Assembly: GCA_018660505.1 (NCBI GenBank)
Contig: JABJKE010000029.1
Location: 1-64,000 of the forward strand
Source: Rhodobiaceae bacterium
GTDB lineage: Bacteria > Pseudomonadota > Alphaproteobacteria > RS24
Reading direction: 5' to 3'
DNA: 64,000 nucleotides
Shown here: piece by piece, positions 17,212-26,554 of the stretch
How the letters are laid out: each line of letters opens with the position of its first letter
How positions within the stretch are numbered: the first letter of the stretch is position 1
The notes under the pieces: model-generated
Database searches by the model: none
What the model was told of the DNA's origin: nothing
The model's input: only the letters and a program-made list of their open reading frames with translations
Position numbers and translations under genes: made by a program

Positions 17212-18504
17212 ATGAGCGGATCGGACAACGCAAAACTTTCAAGCCTAGGAACGGATTATGAATTCGGCATCCATGAAGGCACCGTTGGCCCGAGCGTTAT
17301 TGACGTCTCCTCGCTTTATGGTCAAACTGGACAATTCACCTATGACCCCGGTTTTACCTCGACGGCCAGCTGTAAGTCCGAGATTACCTTCATCGATGGC
17401 GAAAAAGGCGTGCTTTTGCACCGCGGCTACCCGATTGAGCAATTGGCCGACCAAGGCAATTTCATCGAAACCTGCTATCTGCTGCTGAACGGCGAATTGC
17501 CGAACGCCGCGCAACTCGAAGAATTTGAAGGCGCGATTACCAATCATACGATGTTGCATGAGCAAATGAACCGCTTCTTCCACGGTTTCCGCCGCGATGC
17601 CCACCCAATGGCCATTATGGTGGGTGTGGTTGGCGCGCTATCGGCTTTTTATCACGATAGCACCGATGTGAATGACGCCGAGCAACGCAAAATTGCCAGC
17701 CGTCGTCTGATTGCCAAAATCCCGACGATTGCCGCCATGGCCTATAAATATTCTATCGGCCAGCCGTTCGTCTATCCGCGCAATGATTTGGATTACGCAT
17801 CGAACTTCCTCAACATGTGCTTTTCCGTGCCCTGCGAAGAAACCAAAGTAAACCCGGTTCTGGCCCGTGCCATGGACCGTATTTTCATTCTCCACGCTGA
17901 CCACGAGCAAAACGCCTCGACCTCGACCGTGCGCCTCGCGGGCTCTTCGGGGGCCAACCCCTTTGCTTGCGTCGCAGCCGGTATTGCCTGCCTCTGGGGC
18001 CCAAGCCACGGCGGTGCCAATGAGGCAGCGCTCGATATGCTGGCCGAAATCGGCTCGGTCGATCGGATTCCAGAATATGTCGCGAAAGCCAAAGACAAAG
18101 ACGATCCTTTCCGTCTGATGGGCTTTGGCCACCGGGTGTATAAAAACTACGACCCGCGCGCCCGCGTGATGCAAAAAACCTGCCACGAAGTGTTAAAAGA
18201 AATGGGCATTAAAGATGACCCGCTTTTGGATGTGGCCATGGAGCTTGAAAAAATCGCTTTGGAAGACCCTTACTTCGTTGAGAAGAAACTCTATCCAAAT
18301 ATCGATTTCTATTCTGGCATCACGCTGAAAGCCATGGGTTTCCCAACTTCCATGTTCACCGTATTATTCGCGCTGGCCCGCACTGTGGGTTGGATTGCGC
18401 AGTGGAATGAGATGATTGAAGACCCAAGCCAACGTATTGGCCGTCCGCGCCAATTATACATCGGCTCGGCTGCCCGCGATTACGCAGACATTAAAACCCG
18501 TTAA
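17212..18504 (+). CDS. gltA: Citrate synthase (type II, hexameric)
   Basis: Condenses oxaloacetate and acetyl-CoA, the entry step of the TCA cycle. 430 residues from the ATG after AGGAGACTGCC; 17 extra in-frame codons upstream are not used. The large domain carries [10 protein letters not shown]. The active site is seen in [42 protein letters not shown] and [12 protein letters not shown]. Its stop is only 2 bp from the convergent lpxB stop, with no terminator in between. Confidence 0.97.
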   Translation: MSGSDNAKLSSLGTDYEFGIHEGTVGPSVIDVSSLYGQTGQFTYDPGFTSTASCKSEITFIDGEKGVLLHRGYPIEQLADQGNFIETCYLLLNGELPNAAQLEEFEGAITNHTMLHEQMNRFFHGFRRDAHPMAIMVGVVGALSAFYHDSTDVNDAEQRKIASRRLIAKIPTIAAMAYKYSIGQPFVYPRNDLDYASNFLNMCFSVPCEETKVNPVLARAMDRIFILHADHEQNASTSTVRLAGSSGANPFACVAAGIACLWGPSHGGANEAALDMLAEIGSVDRIPEYVAKAKDKDDPFRLMGFGHRVYKNYDPRARVMQKTCHEVLKEMGIKDDPLLDVAMELEKIALEDPYFVEKKLYPNIDFYSGITLKAMGFPTSMFTVLFALARTVGWIAQWNEMIEDPSQRIGRPRQLYIGSAARDYADIKTR

Positions 18505-18506
18505 GT

Positions 18507-19661
18507 CTATTGCGCCAAATCTAGGGTAAGAGCCGCCGCACGCTCGGCTGGCTTTTGCCCTTCATGGCGCATAGCGGGCGCAAATTTAGCCAGCATCGCC
18601 TGATACTGGGCATGCACTTCTTCGTCTTCCAACATCGCTTGCAGCACCGGCGTAATCTCTTGCGGGGTGCAGCGCCATTGCAAAAACTCGGGCATGGCGG
18701 GCGCATCGAGAATGAGATTGACCAATACAGCGCTGGGCACTTGCATGGTGCGCATTAACATATCGCCCATCAGCCCCATATCATAAGCCACCACTGTGGG
18801 TAGGCCCATGAGCGCCAATTCCATCGTGGCCGTGCCCGAAGATGCCAAAGCGGCGCGCGCCGCTTTAAAGGCCGCCAATTTTTCCGCCTCGTCTTCCACA
18901 TAAATCGGTTTGCCCGGCCAAGAGGCGGTTTTCTCGCGCACGATATCTGCCATATGCGGCACCAGCGGGATAATCGGGCGCAGGTTTTCGATGCGACCAT
19001 CGAGGCGGCGCAGCACATCGCCAAATACGGGGCTCAGAGATTTCACTTCGCTGATGCGGCTGCCGGGCATGATGACCAGAGGCACATCGTGTTTTTTCAA
19101 ACGGTGGCGTTTGGCAAAATCTGGCAACGGCTGCAACGCATCAAGACGGTCGCGTATGGGATGGCCGACAAAATGGCACGGCGGGCCATCATTGGCGGCA
19201 AAGACATCTGGCTCAAATGGTAAAAACGCCATCACCGCATCAAAATAGTTCTTCATCTTTTTGGCGCGGCCGCGTCGCCAAGCCCACACATGGGGCGCGA
19301 CGTAGCAAACAATCGGCAAATCAGGCCGCTTGGCCTTCACCCGTTTGGCCACGCGGTGGTTGAACTCGGGGCTATCGATAAGCACCAAAGCATCTGGTGC
19401 GCTGGCCAAAGCATGGGCCACCGCTTGGTCGACCAATTTAAATAATTTCGGCAACCGTGGCAGAATTTCCCGCAAGCCCATCACGGCTATTTCTGACATG
19501 TCAAAAATCGAGGCCAGTCCGGCGGCGCTCATTTTGGGGCCGCCGATACCGGTAATCATCACGCCGCTTTGTTGCGCCCGTAAGGCCAGCATTAAATCCG
19601 CCCCCAGAGCATCGCCCGAGCTTTCGCCCGCGATAATCATAATGTGTTTATCGGCGGACAT
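18507..19661 (-). CDS. lpxB: Lipid-A-disaccharide synthase
   Basis: Joins UDP-2,3-diacylglucosamine and lipid X into the lipid A disaccharide at the inner face of the cytoplasmic membrane. 384 residues of the glycosyltransferase family 19 type. The N-terminus IMIIAGESSGDALGADLM is diagnostic; VLIDSPEFNHRVAK, YVAPHVWAWRRGRAKKM and SSGTATMELALMGLPTVVAYD follow. It starts 2 bp after the lpxI stop and is the last gene of the lpx cluster. Confidence 0.97.
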   Translation of the reverse strand: MSADKHIMIIAGESSGDALGADLMLALRAQQSGVMITGIGGPKMSAAGLASIFDMSEIAVMGLREILPRLPKLFKLVDQAVAHALASAPDALVLIDSPEFNHRVAKRVKAKRPDLPIVCYVAPHVWAWRRGRAKKMKNYFDAVMAFLPFEPDVFAANDGPPCHFVGHPIRDRLDALQPLPDFAKRHRLKKHDVPLVIMPGSRISEVKSLSPVFGDVLRRLDGRIENLRPIIPLVPHMADIVREKTASWPGKPIYVEDEAEKLAAFKAARAALASSGTATMELALMGLPTVVAYDMGLMGDMLMRTMQVPSAVLVNLILDAPAMPEFLQWRCTPQEITPVLQAMLEDEEVHAQYQAMLAKFAPAMRHEGQKPAERAAALTLDLAQ

Positions 19662-19663
19662 GA

Positions 19664-20515
19664 TTATTCCCCTGCGCCATCGGGCGGCGCAATGCCGAGG
19701 AGGAACAAGCCTTGTGCTTCTGCGAGGGCCACCACGGCGTCAAAATCATCGAAGAGCGCGCCGCCCGCCTCATAGACGATACCCGCCAAATGCGCCTGAA
19801 CCGCCAGCTCGACCGTCCGCTGGCCAAGGGTTGGCAAATCAATGCGTCGGTCTTGTTGCGGCTTTGGCAATTTTGCCAAGACCCCCATTTTCGCGGCTGG
19901 CGTGCCTAAAAACGCGGGCGCCAAATCGCCCACCCGCTGCAATAAAGCATCCGTGCCCTCTGGCCCTTCAATGCCCAAGACCAAGCGCTTCGCCACCACC
20001 ACGCTTTGACCAATGTCATAGGCGCCAATGGTTTGGGCAATCTCGCGCGCCAAGGCGATGTCTTCCTCAAAGCCCATATGCGCGTGCGAGGTTTGCGGGC
20101 CCGCCCGGCCAGTTAAATCGGATACCACCGCTTCGGCGGGGAGAATGCTCAAGCCGCGCGATTGAAAATAAGCGAGGATGATTTTCAACATTGTGTCATC
20201 CCCCGTCTGCGGCCCGGCCAAGGCTTGTTCGAGGAACCATTGGCCGCCCTCATCAAAATCCATAGCGTCTAGCTTGGGGCGTTGAATGCCGCCGAGGATA
20301 ACCATTTGCGAGCATCCCGCTTGCCGTAGATGGTCGGCCGCCGCCTTTAAATGGCCAAGCGGTGACCAGACATGCGGATAGGCTTCGATGCCCGCATCGG
20401 CTTCTTTTTCCAATCCAACAATAAAAATATCGCCGCCCGACGCCACTTGCGCCGCCGCGACTTGCAACGGCAAAGCGCCATTTCCAGCAATTAATCCAAG
20501 CGGCCCTTGGCTCAT
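19664..20515 (-). CDS. lpxI: UDP-2,3-diacylglucosamine pyrophosphatase, LpxI type
   Basis: Hydrolyses UDP-2,3-diacylglucosamine to lipid X and UMP. Alphaproteobacteria use this LpxI enzyme in place of the calcineurin-like LpxH. 283 residues from the ATG at 20515 (MSQGPLGLIAGNGALPLQ); an upstream extension would run into lpxA. Recognisable blocks are GLIAGNGALP, MVILGGIQRPKLDA, GDDTMLKIILAYFQSRG, and GALLQRVGDLAP-type sequence near the C-terminal active site. It starts 4 bp after lpxA. Confidence 0.94.
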   Translation of the reverse strand: MSQGPLGLIAGNGALPLQVAAAQVASGGDIFIVGLEKEADAGIEAYPHVWSPLGHLKAAADHLRQAGCSQMVILGGIQRPKLDAMDFDEGGQWFLEQALAGPQTGDDTMLKIILAYFQSRGLSILPAEAVVSDLTGRAGPQTSHAHMGFEEDIALAREIAQTIGAYDIGQSVVVAKRLVLGIEGPEGTDALLQRVGDLAPAFLGTPAAKMGVLAKLPKPQQDRRIDLPTLGQRTVELAVQAHLAGIVYEAGGALFDDFDAVVALAEAQGLFLLGIAPPDGAGE

Positions 20516-20519
20516 GGCT

Positions 20520-21314
20520 CTACCGATTGCGCGGGGTGCAATAACCCCGGTTTTGCTCAACCCGCATAAATTCAACCACCTCGCGAACACACGCGCTGTC
20601 GCCATGTTGCTGCGCGGCCTTGGCCAGACGCGTCATCAGCGCGCCTTCGTCTTCTATGAAAAGGCTTTTATGCAAAGCGCGCAGTGCATTGATTTCAGAC
20701 CGGTCAAAATTACGGCGCTTCAAACCAACCAAATTGAGGCCCGATAGCACCGCGCGATTGCCCGTCGCGGCCCCAAAGGGAATAACATCTTCCACCACAA
20801 GACTTCCCGCGCCAATAAAGGCATGGGCGCCAATGCGGCAAAACTGATGCACGCCCGCCAAACCGCCCAAAATGGCAAAATTGCCAACCGCGACATGGCC
20901 GCCCAAAGTGGCATTATTGGCCAGAATGACATTATCGCCGACCACGCAATCATGCGCCACATGGGCGCCCATCATAAACAATCCATCACTGCCGACTTGC
21001 GTCAGCCCGCCGCCGCCTTGCGTGCCGGGGTTCATGGTTACATGTTCGCGAATGCGGTTGCGCGCGCCAATTTCGAGAAAGACTTCTTCATCGCCAAATT
21101 TCAAATCTTGCGGCACATGGCCAATGGAGGCGAAAGGATAAATATGAGTTTGCGCCCCGACTTTGGTATTGCCAGTCACAATCACATGCGATTCCAACAC
21201 CACTTCATCGCCCAAGTCGACGTTTCCCGTGAGGCAACAATAAGGGCCAATTTTTACCTTGTCCCCTAGCTTGACACTGTCGTCGATAATGGCGGTCGGA
21301 TGTATATCACTCAT
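20520..21314 (-). CDS. lpxA: UDP-N-acetylglucosamine acyltransferase
   Basis: Transfers a 3-hydroxyacyl chain from ACP to UDP-GlcNAc, the first step of lipid A synthesis. 264 residues. A left-handed beta-helix of hexapeptide repeats runs from residue 3 to ~190 (HPTAIIDDSVKLGDKVKIGPYC...). MMGAHVAHDCVVGDNVILAN contains the catalytic His. A C-terminal helical domain follows. In most relatives fabZ sits immediately upstream; here there is only 68 bp of non-coding sequence before lpxD. Confidence 0.97.
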   Translation of the reverse strand: MSDIHPTAIIDDSVKLGDKVKIGPYCCLTGNVDLGDEVVLESHVIVTGNTKVGAQTHIYPFASIGHVPQDLKFGDEEVFLEIGARNRIREHVTMNPGTQGGGGLTQVGSDGLFMMGAHVAHDCVVGDNVILANNATLGGHVAVGNFAILGGLAGVHQFCRIGAHAFIGAGSLVVEDVIPFGAATGNRAVLSGLNLVGLKRRNFDRSEINALRALHKSLFIEDEGALMTRLAKAAQQHGDSACVREVVEFMRVEQNRGYCTPRNR

Positions 21315-21382
21315 AATTTGCTCCTAGGCTCATCTCTAAGCCGAGTTCAAAGGCGCAGCAAATAAACGATTGTGACGATTTA

Positions 21383-22414
21383 TTACGATTTTTTCTCGCG
21401 CTCGGCGGTCTTGCGCAGGCGGCTGACCAAAGCCATCTCGCGATATAGCTCGCTGCGCAGACGACCGGGCGAACCGGCAATTTGACTATCGGCGGGAAAC
21501 GATCGCAGCACCGCCGCTTGCGCCGAAATAACACATCGATCGCCAATGGTGACATGGCCTGTCACCGCCGCACAGCCACCCATTTGCACATAATCGCCCA
21601 GCACACTGCTGCCCGCCACCGCACAACAGGCGGTAATAAAACAATGCCGACCCAATTGCACATTATGCGCCAGATGCACCAGATTATCGAGTTTGCTGCC
21701 CTCGCCAATCACCGTGTCGCCAAAGGCCCCTCTATCGATAGAGGCATTGGCGCCAATCTCGACATCGGCTTGCACGATGACACGGCCCACTTGCGGCACT
21801 TTCGCGTGCGACGCGCCGGGCGCAAAGCCAAAGCCATCGCTGCCAAGCACCGCCCCGCTTTGAATGATTACGCGGTCGCCAATCAGCGCATAGGCCAAAC
21901 TGGCGTTTGGCAAAACTGTGCAATCGCGCCCTAAAACCACGCCGTGGCCAATGCTGACGCCCGCACCTAGGCTGCATCCATCACCAATTTCCGCGCCCGC
22001 GCCAATCGATACATTCGGCGCGATTTCAACATTCTTGCCAATTTTGGCATCCCGATGCACCAAGTGAGCCGCCGAAACGCCGCCCATCGGCCGCGATTGG
22101 GCCGCATCGGGATAGAATATTTGCGTCACCTGTGCCATGGCCCGATAGGGGTCAGGGCAAATAACCGCCAGCGTTTGCTCGGGGCACAAGTCGGCATGTT
22201 CGGCTTTGATAAGCACGGCGCCGGCCTTGGTGTTGGCTAACTCATCGGCCCGTTTGACGTCCGAGAAAAACCCGAGCGCATCGCGCCCCGCTGTTTCTAA
22301 AGAGGCCAGCGTTGCCAGTTCAAGCTCGCCAGCCACCCCGTCCAGCCCAGCTAACTCGGCTAAGCGAGACAGCGTAAACGGCCCTTCGCGTCGAAAGAAA
22401 CGCGGGTCCGCCAT
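21383..22414 (-). CDS. lpxD: UDP-3-O-acylglucosamine N-acyltransferase
   Basis: Adds the second 3-hydroxyacyl chain to the glucosamine nitrogen. 343 residues from the ATG at 22414 (MADPRFF), which is 4 bp downstream of the ompH stop. A uridine-binding N-terminal domain (to ~residue 110) leads to long hexapeptide repeats. LDNLVHLAHNVQLGRHC contains the catalytic His. The C-terminus is a charged helix rich in Arg and Lys. Confidence 0.97.
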   Translation of the reverse strand: MADPRFFRREGPFTLSRLAELAGLDGVAGELELATLASLETAGRDALGFFSDVKRADELANTKAGAVLIKAEHADLCPEQTLAVICPDPYRAMAQVTQIFYPDAAQSRPMGGVSAAHLVHRDAKIGKNVEIAPNVSIGAGAEIGDGCSLGAGVSIGHGVVLGRDCTVLPNASLAYALIGDRVIIQSGAVLGSDGFGFAPGASHAKVPQVGRVIVQADVEIGANASIDRGAFGDTVIGEGSKLDNLVHLAHNVQLGRHCFITACCAVAGSSVLGDYVQMGGCAAVTGHVTIGDRCVISAQAAVLRSFPADSQIAGSPGRLRSELYREMALVSRLRKTAEREKKS

Positions 22415-22418
22415 CGGC

Positions 22419-22976
22419 TTATTTCTTCGCCTTTTGGGCGGCAACCGGTGTGACTTTGACCGATTTCAATTTGTTATCCAGCCGCTTAATCAGCTCTTTG
22501 GTCACATCAATCGCTGGGCTTGCGAAGAACACAGCCTCGCGACGCATCACCATATCGGCCTTGCGTTCTTTGGAAATCGCGCTCAATTCAGCTTCTGCAA
22601 CTTTAATGATTTGTTGCGCGGCGCGTTGTCCACCCGCTTGGATAGATTGGGTTTTCTCGCCCAGCACTTGGCGCATCTCCAGCTCTTTCAACTGCAATTC
22701 TTCTACTTTGCCACGCAGGGCTTCTGGGGCCATGAGCTTTTGCTGCTCGCGCAATTTGGCCGCGTCCTCTTGCAGATTTTTAGCTGATTTTTCGGCTTCC
22801 CCGCGGACGGCTCGCGCCTGTTCTTCCAGCTGTTTGCTCATGCTTTTGCCCGCTTTCGAAAGGGCAATGGCTCGGTCCAAATCGAACACCAGAATAACGG
22901 ATTCGGCAGAAGCCAAGCTTGGCGCGCATAAGACAGCGATAGCCACAATGGCGGCACGTAAGTTCGTTTTAAACAC
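22419..22976 (-). CDS. OmpH/Skp-family periplasmic chaperone
   Basis: 185 residues. A signal peptide (residues 1-24, cleavage after the Ala-Ser-Ala region) is followed by a short strand (SVILVFDLDRAI) and two long coiled-coil helices rich in Glu, Lys and Ala, the tentacle fold of Skp. It would carry unfolded outer-membrane proteins through the periplasm to BamA, which is encoded 14 bp upstream. The C-terminus is Lys/Ala-rich. Confidence 0.9.
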   Translation of the reverse strand: MFKTNLRAAIVAIAVLCAPSLASAESVILVFDLDRAIALSKAGKSMSKQLEEQARAVRGEAEKSAKNLQEDAAKLREQQKLMAPEALRGKVEELQLKELEMRQVLGEKTQSIQAGGQRAAQQIIKVAEAELSAISKERKADMVMRREAVFFASPAIDVTKELIKRLDNKLKSVKVTPVAAQKAKK

Positions 22977-22990
22977 TTTTATATTCCCCT

Positions 22991-25285
22991 TTAAAAGCTG
23001 GCTCCGATGGTAAACCGGAAAAACCGAGTTTCGTCATAATCTTCTTTAGCAATTGGGCGCGCAAAGTCAAACCGCACGGGGCCAAATGGCGAGCGCCATG
23101 AAAAGCTTAACCCATAGGTGGCCCGAAACGCCATCTCGTCTTCAATTTGCGAGTTGGCGCTCGCGACTTGGTCGGTTTCGCCCAAAATACCATAATCAAC
23201 AAAAGCATTGGCGCGCATCCCAACTTCTTTGGGAATGCCCAGCGGCAAAGAGACTTGCGTCGTGCCCGTAATATACCGATTGGAACCCAGCGCGAAGCCA
23301 GTGGTTAAATCGCGCGGCCCCAAGCCGCCGCGTTCAAAGCCGCGGAAGTCGCGCCCGCCCCTAAAGAAGCGGTCGTTATAATTAATGCTGCCGCCTTTAT
23401 AGTCGTGGATAATCCCAAAGTTCAGTTTCGTCTGCAATATCCAGTCTTCGGCAAGCTCTTCGAAGAAGCTGGCCTGCCCTGTGGTGCGCAAGAAAGACAC
23501 ATCGCCAGACGGGCCCGAAATATCTTGCCCAAAACTGACGTTCCAGCCATCGGTCGGGTTCACCACATCATCGCGTTTATCGATGGAATAATAATAGCCG
23601 AACACATGTTTGGTATTTGTATAGCTCGGGTTAATTTCCGCGCTGGTCGTATTATTCGACAGGCTATCCTCGGTAATGCTGGTGAATAAAGACAGCCGCC
23701 CGTCTTCGGAAAGCGGGAAGCCGAGAGAGAAGCTTGCACCCTGCTCCTGGGTCTCTAGCCCATCGCGATACTCATAATCAGTATCCGTATTGAACAGAGA
23801 AAATCCTGCCGAGACATCGCGGCCCAAGAAATACGGCTCGGTAAAGCCGACGCTATAGCGCTGCACCTGATTGGAAACCCCCAAATTCAACCGCAAAGTC
23901 TGGCCACGGCCCAAGAAGTTGCGCTCGGCCACAGAGAACTGTGTGGTCAAATCTTCGGCCGAAGAATAGCCCACCCCAAAGCTCAACTCGCCGGTCGGCT
24001 GCTCGCGCAAATTGACATCGACAATGGTTTGGTCTTCCTGGGTGCCTGGCGTTTCGGTTACCTCAACCGCCCCAAAGAACCCAAGCGCCCGCACGTTCCG
24101 CTCAGAGCGCGACAGCAATACTTTGTTAAACGCATCGCCTTCGCTGAGGCGTATTTCGCGGCGAATAACGTCATCTTGCGTGCGCGTATTGCCATTAATG
24201 TTAATCCGCTCGACATAGACCCGCGGGCCTTCTTCAATAATATAATCGACGGCAACCAGATTGTTTTCGCGGTCGCGGCGCGCGCGCGGGCGGACATCGG
24301 CAAAAGCATAGCCCTGCTCGCCAACCATTTTCACCAGCGCATCCACTGTTCTGTCTAATCTGCGGCTGTCATAGCGCTCGCCCGGCTCATGGGTAATCAG
24401 CTCTTCCAGCTCCACGATATCAATCGCTTCTAATTGGGTCGAAACCCGCGCTTCGCCAAATTTATATAAAGCGCCTTCATCCAATTGATAATTGATGAAA
24501 AACTCTGTGCCATCGCGGGTCAGCTCGATGTTGGTGGCAACCACCCGAAAATCGGCATAGCCTTTCGACAGATAGAACCGACGCAGCAATTCGCCATCAT
24601 AAGCGACGCGGTCGGGGTCATAATTATCGCTACTGGCAAAAATGCGCCACCAGCGTGTCTCGCGCGTCAAAATAATGCCGCGCAATTCATCGTCGGAGAA
24701 GGCGCGGTTGCCAATAATATTAATGGACCGAATGCCCGTCGTCGGGCCTTCGCTGATTTCAAAGATTAAATCAATGCGGTTTTGCGGCAGCTGAATCACT
24801 TTCGGCTCGATGCGAACCGCAAAGCGACCCGACCGGCGATATAATTCAATGAAGCGCTCCACATCGTCTTGCACTTTGGCGCGGGTATAAATTTGCCGTG
24901 CCGATAGGCTGGCTTCTTTGCCCAGATTATCGTCGTTAATGGCGCTATTTCCCTCAAAGCTGACGCGGTTGACAATCGGGTTTTCCACCACGATTACAAC
25001 CAGCCCCTTGCCCTCTCGGCGAATGGTCACATCGGCAAATAGGCCCGAGGAAAACAGCGTTTTTACCGATTGGTCGACGAGGTCGGATTTGTCGATTAGC
25101 CCCTCGCGCACAACCATATAGGCCCGCACGGTTTCATCTTCGACACGCTGTGTGCCTTCCACCCGAATAAAGTCAATCGGCTCGCCCACTTTCGCGACAG
25201 CTGGCGCCACAGATAGCGGCCAAGCCAAAACACCAGCTAAGACAGCCAGCCAAAGGCGGCGGAAATATTTTTCTTTATGGTTCAT
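22991..25285 (-). CDS. bamA: Outer membrane protein assembly factor BamA
   Basis: Core of the BAM complex that folds beta-barrel proteins into the outer membrane. 764 residues. A signal peptide (1-31) precedes five POTRA domains (~35-420; VEGTQRVEDETVRAYM is POTRA1). The Omp85 barrel ends in the aromatic terminus FTIGASF. RGGRDFRGFERGGLGPRD holds the conserved (V)RGF/Y loop equivalent. It lies between rseP and ompH, the standard arrangement. Confidence 0.97.
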   Translation of the reverse strand: MNHKEKYFRRLWLAVLAGVLAWPLSVAPAVAKVGEPIDFIRVEGTQRVEDETVRAYMVVREGLIDKSDLVDQSVKTLFSSGLFADVTIRREGKGLVVIVVENPIVNRVSFEGNSAINDDNLGKEASLSARQIYTRAKVQDDVERFIELYRRSGRFAVRIEPKVIQLPQNRIDLIFEISEGPTTGIRSINIIGNRAFSDDELRGIILTRETRWWRIFASSDNYDPDRVAYDGELLRRFYLSKGYADFRVVATNIELTRDGTEFFINYQLDEGALYKFGEARVSTQLEAIDIVELEELITHEPGERYDSRRLDRTVDALVKMVGEQGYAFADVRPRARRDRENNLVAVDYIIEEGPRVYVERININGNTRTQDDVIRREIRLSEGDAFNKVLLSRSERNVRALGFFGAVEVTETPGTQEDQTIVDVNLREQPTGELSFGVGYSSAEDLTTQFSVAERNFLGRGQTLRLNLGVSNQVQRYSVGFTEPYFLGRDVSAGFSLFNTDTDYEYRDGLETQEQGASFSLGFPLSEDGRLSLFTSITEDSLSNNTTSAEINPSYTNTKHVFGYYYSIDKRDDVVNPTDGWNVSFGQDISGPSGDVSFLRTTGQASFFEELAEDWILQTKLNFGIIHDYKGGSINYNDRFFRGGRDFRGFERGGLGPRDLTTGFALGSNRYITGTTQVSLPLGIPKEVGMRANAFVDYGILGETDQVASANSQIEDEMAFRATYGLSFSWRSPFGPVRFDFARPIAKEDYDETRFFRFTIGASF

Positions 25286-25287
25286 AA

Positions 25288-26451
25288 TTACCCGAAGAGA
25301 CCCGTAATTCGATCAAAGACATTGAGGCGCGATAAATCATTCCATGTGACAAAAACGAATAGCATTAATACCATCGATAAACCAATCCGCATGCCAATAT
25401 CTTGGGCTTTGGCCGACATGGGTTTTCCAAACAATCCCTCATAGGCATAGAAAACCAAATGGCCGCCATCCAACATGGGGATGGGAAACAGATTAATGAG
25501 ACCAATACTGACCGATAACACCGCCGTTAAATTAATCAGCGCCACCAGCCCCAGCGTCGCCGTTTGGCCCGATAATTGCGCGATGCGAATGGGCCCGCCC
25601 AAGCTCTCGGCGCTCTCGCGTCCCATGATGATGCGGCCCAAAACAATGAACGTCTGCTCAACAATAAAATAGCTTTCCTCGACGCCCATCCAAATGGCGG
25701 TAATCGGGTTATAGCGGACATGGCGGATGCTCTCTTCGGTCGCGTTCACCGCGATGCCGAGGTGGCCCAAATTATATTCATTGCCGAAACGATCGGTTTC
25801 CAAAACCCGCTCGGGCGTAATATCAAGCTTTAGAATTTCGCCGCCCCGATCGATGGCAAATTCCAACATCACATTGGCGTTTACCGTTACCGTGCGCCGC
25901 ACTTGTGAAAAAGTCGATATGTCGCTGCCATCAATGGCCAAAATCAAATCGCCAATTTGCAGGCCACCCCGCTCGGCCGCGCTTTCTTCGACCACCAGCC
26001 CCACGACGGGGTCGGTGACGCGCTGGCCGAGGATGGAATAAAGCGACGCAAAGATAATAATCGCCAAAATGAAATTGGCCACCGGCCCCGCCGCCACCAC
26101 AATGGCGCGCTGCCAAAGCGGTTTGTAAAACAGCGTGTCGCCGCGCACATCTTCATCCAGCTTTTCCATCGCTTCTGGATTGCTGGCACTGGCTTCATTT
26201 TCATCGCCGAAGAATTTTACATAGCCGCCAAGCGGCAACCAGCCAATCTTCCAATGCGTTCCATGTTTATCATACCAACTGGCGATGGCCCGGCCAAAGC
26301 CGACGGAAAACACTTCGACGCGCACGCCGCACCGACGCGCCGCATAGAAATGGCCCAGCTCATGAAAAAATACGACAATGGTCAGCACAAACAAGAACGG
26401 AACGATATAGCTCAGCCCTAAAGCACTGTAGAGATTACTGATGATTTCCAC
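25288..26451 (-). CDS. rseP: Site-2 zinc metalloprotease RseP (MmpA)
   Basis: Intramembrane protease that cuts anti-sigma factors or polarity proteins. 387 residues with a GTG start backed by AGGAGCAAGAC. The zinc motif HELGH is at residues 30-34 in the first helix. A PDZ domain covers ~120-205. The second metal motif is NLFPIPMLDGGHL near residue 320. It leads the bamA-ompH-lpx series and lies 103 bp downstream of dxr. Confidence 0.96.
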   Translation of the reverse strand: MEIISNLYSALGLSYIVPFLFVLTIVVFFHELGHFYAARRCGVRVEVFSVGFGRAIASWYDKHGTHWKIGWLPLGGYVKFFGDENEASASNPEAMEKLDEDVRGDTLFYKPLWQRAIVVAAGPVANFILAIIIFASLYSILGQRVTDPVVGLVVEESAAERGGLQIGDLILAIDGSDISTFSQVRRTVTVNANVMLEFAIDRGGEILKLDITPERVLETDRFGNEYNLGHLGIAVNATEESIRHVRYNPITAIWMGVEESYFIVEQTFIVLGRIIMGRESAESLGGPIRIAQLSGQTATLGLVALINLTAVLSVSIGLINLFPIPMLDGGHLVFYAYEGLFGKPMSAKAQDIGMRIGLSMVLMLFVFVTWNDLSRLNVFDRITGLFG

Positions 26452-26554
26452 GTCTTGCTCCTAAAGAATGCCTGCATTATGGCTATTTTTCGGCTGAATA
26501 AAAGCTCGATTTGAAGCTGCGGCAAGATTGCGGCAAAATCAAGTCGACCTTGCC

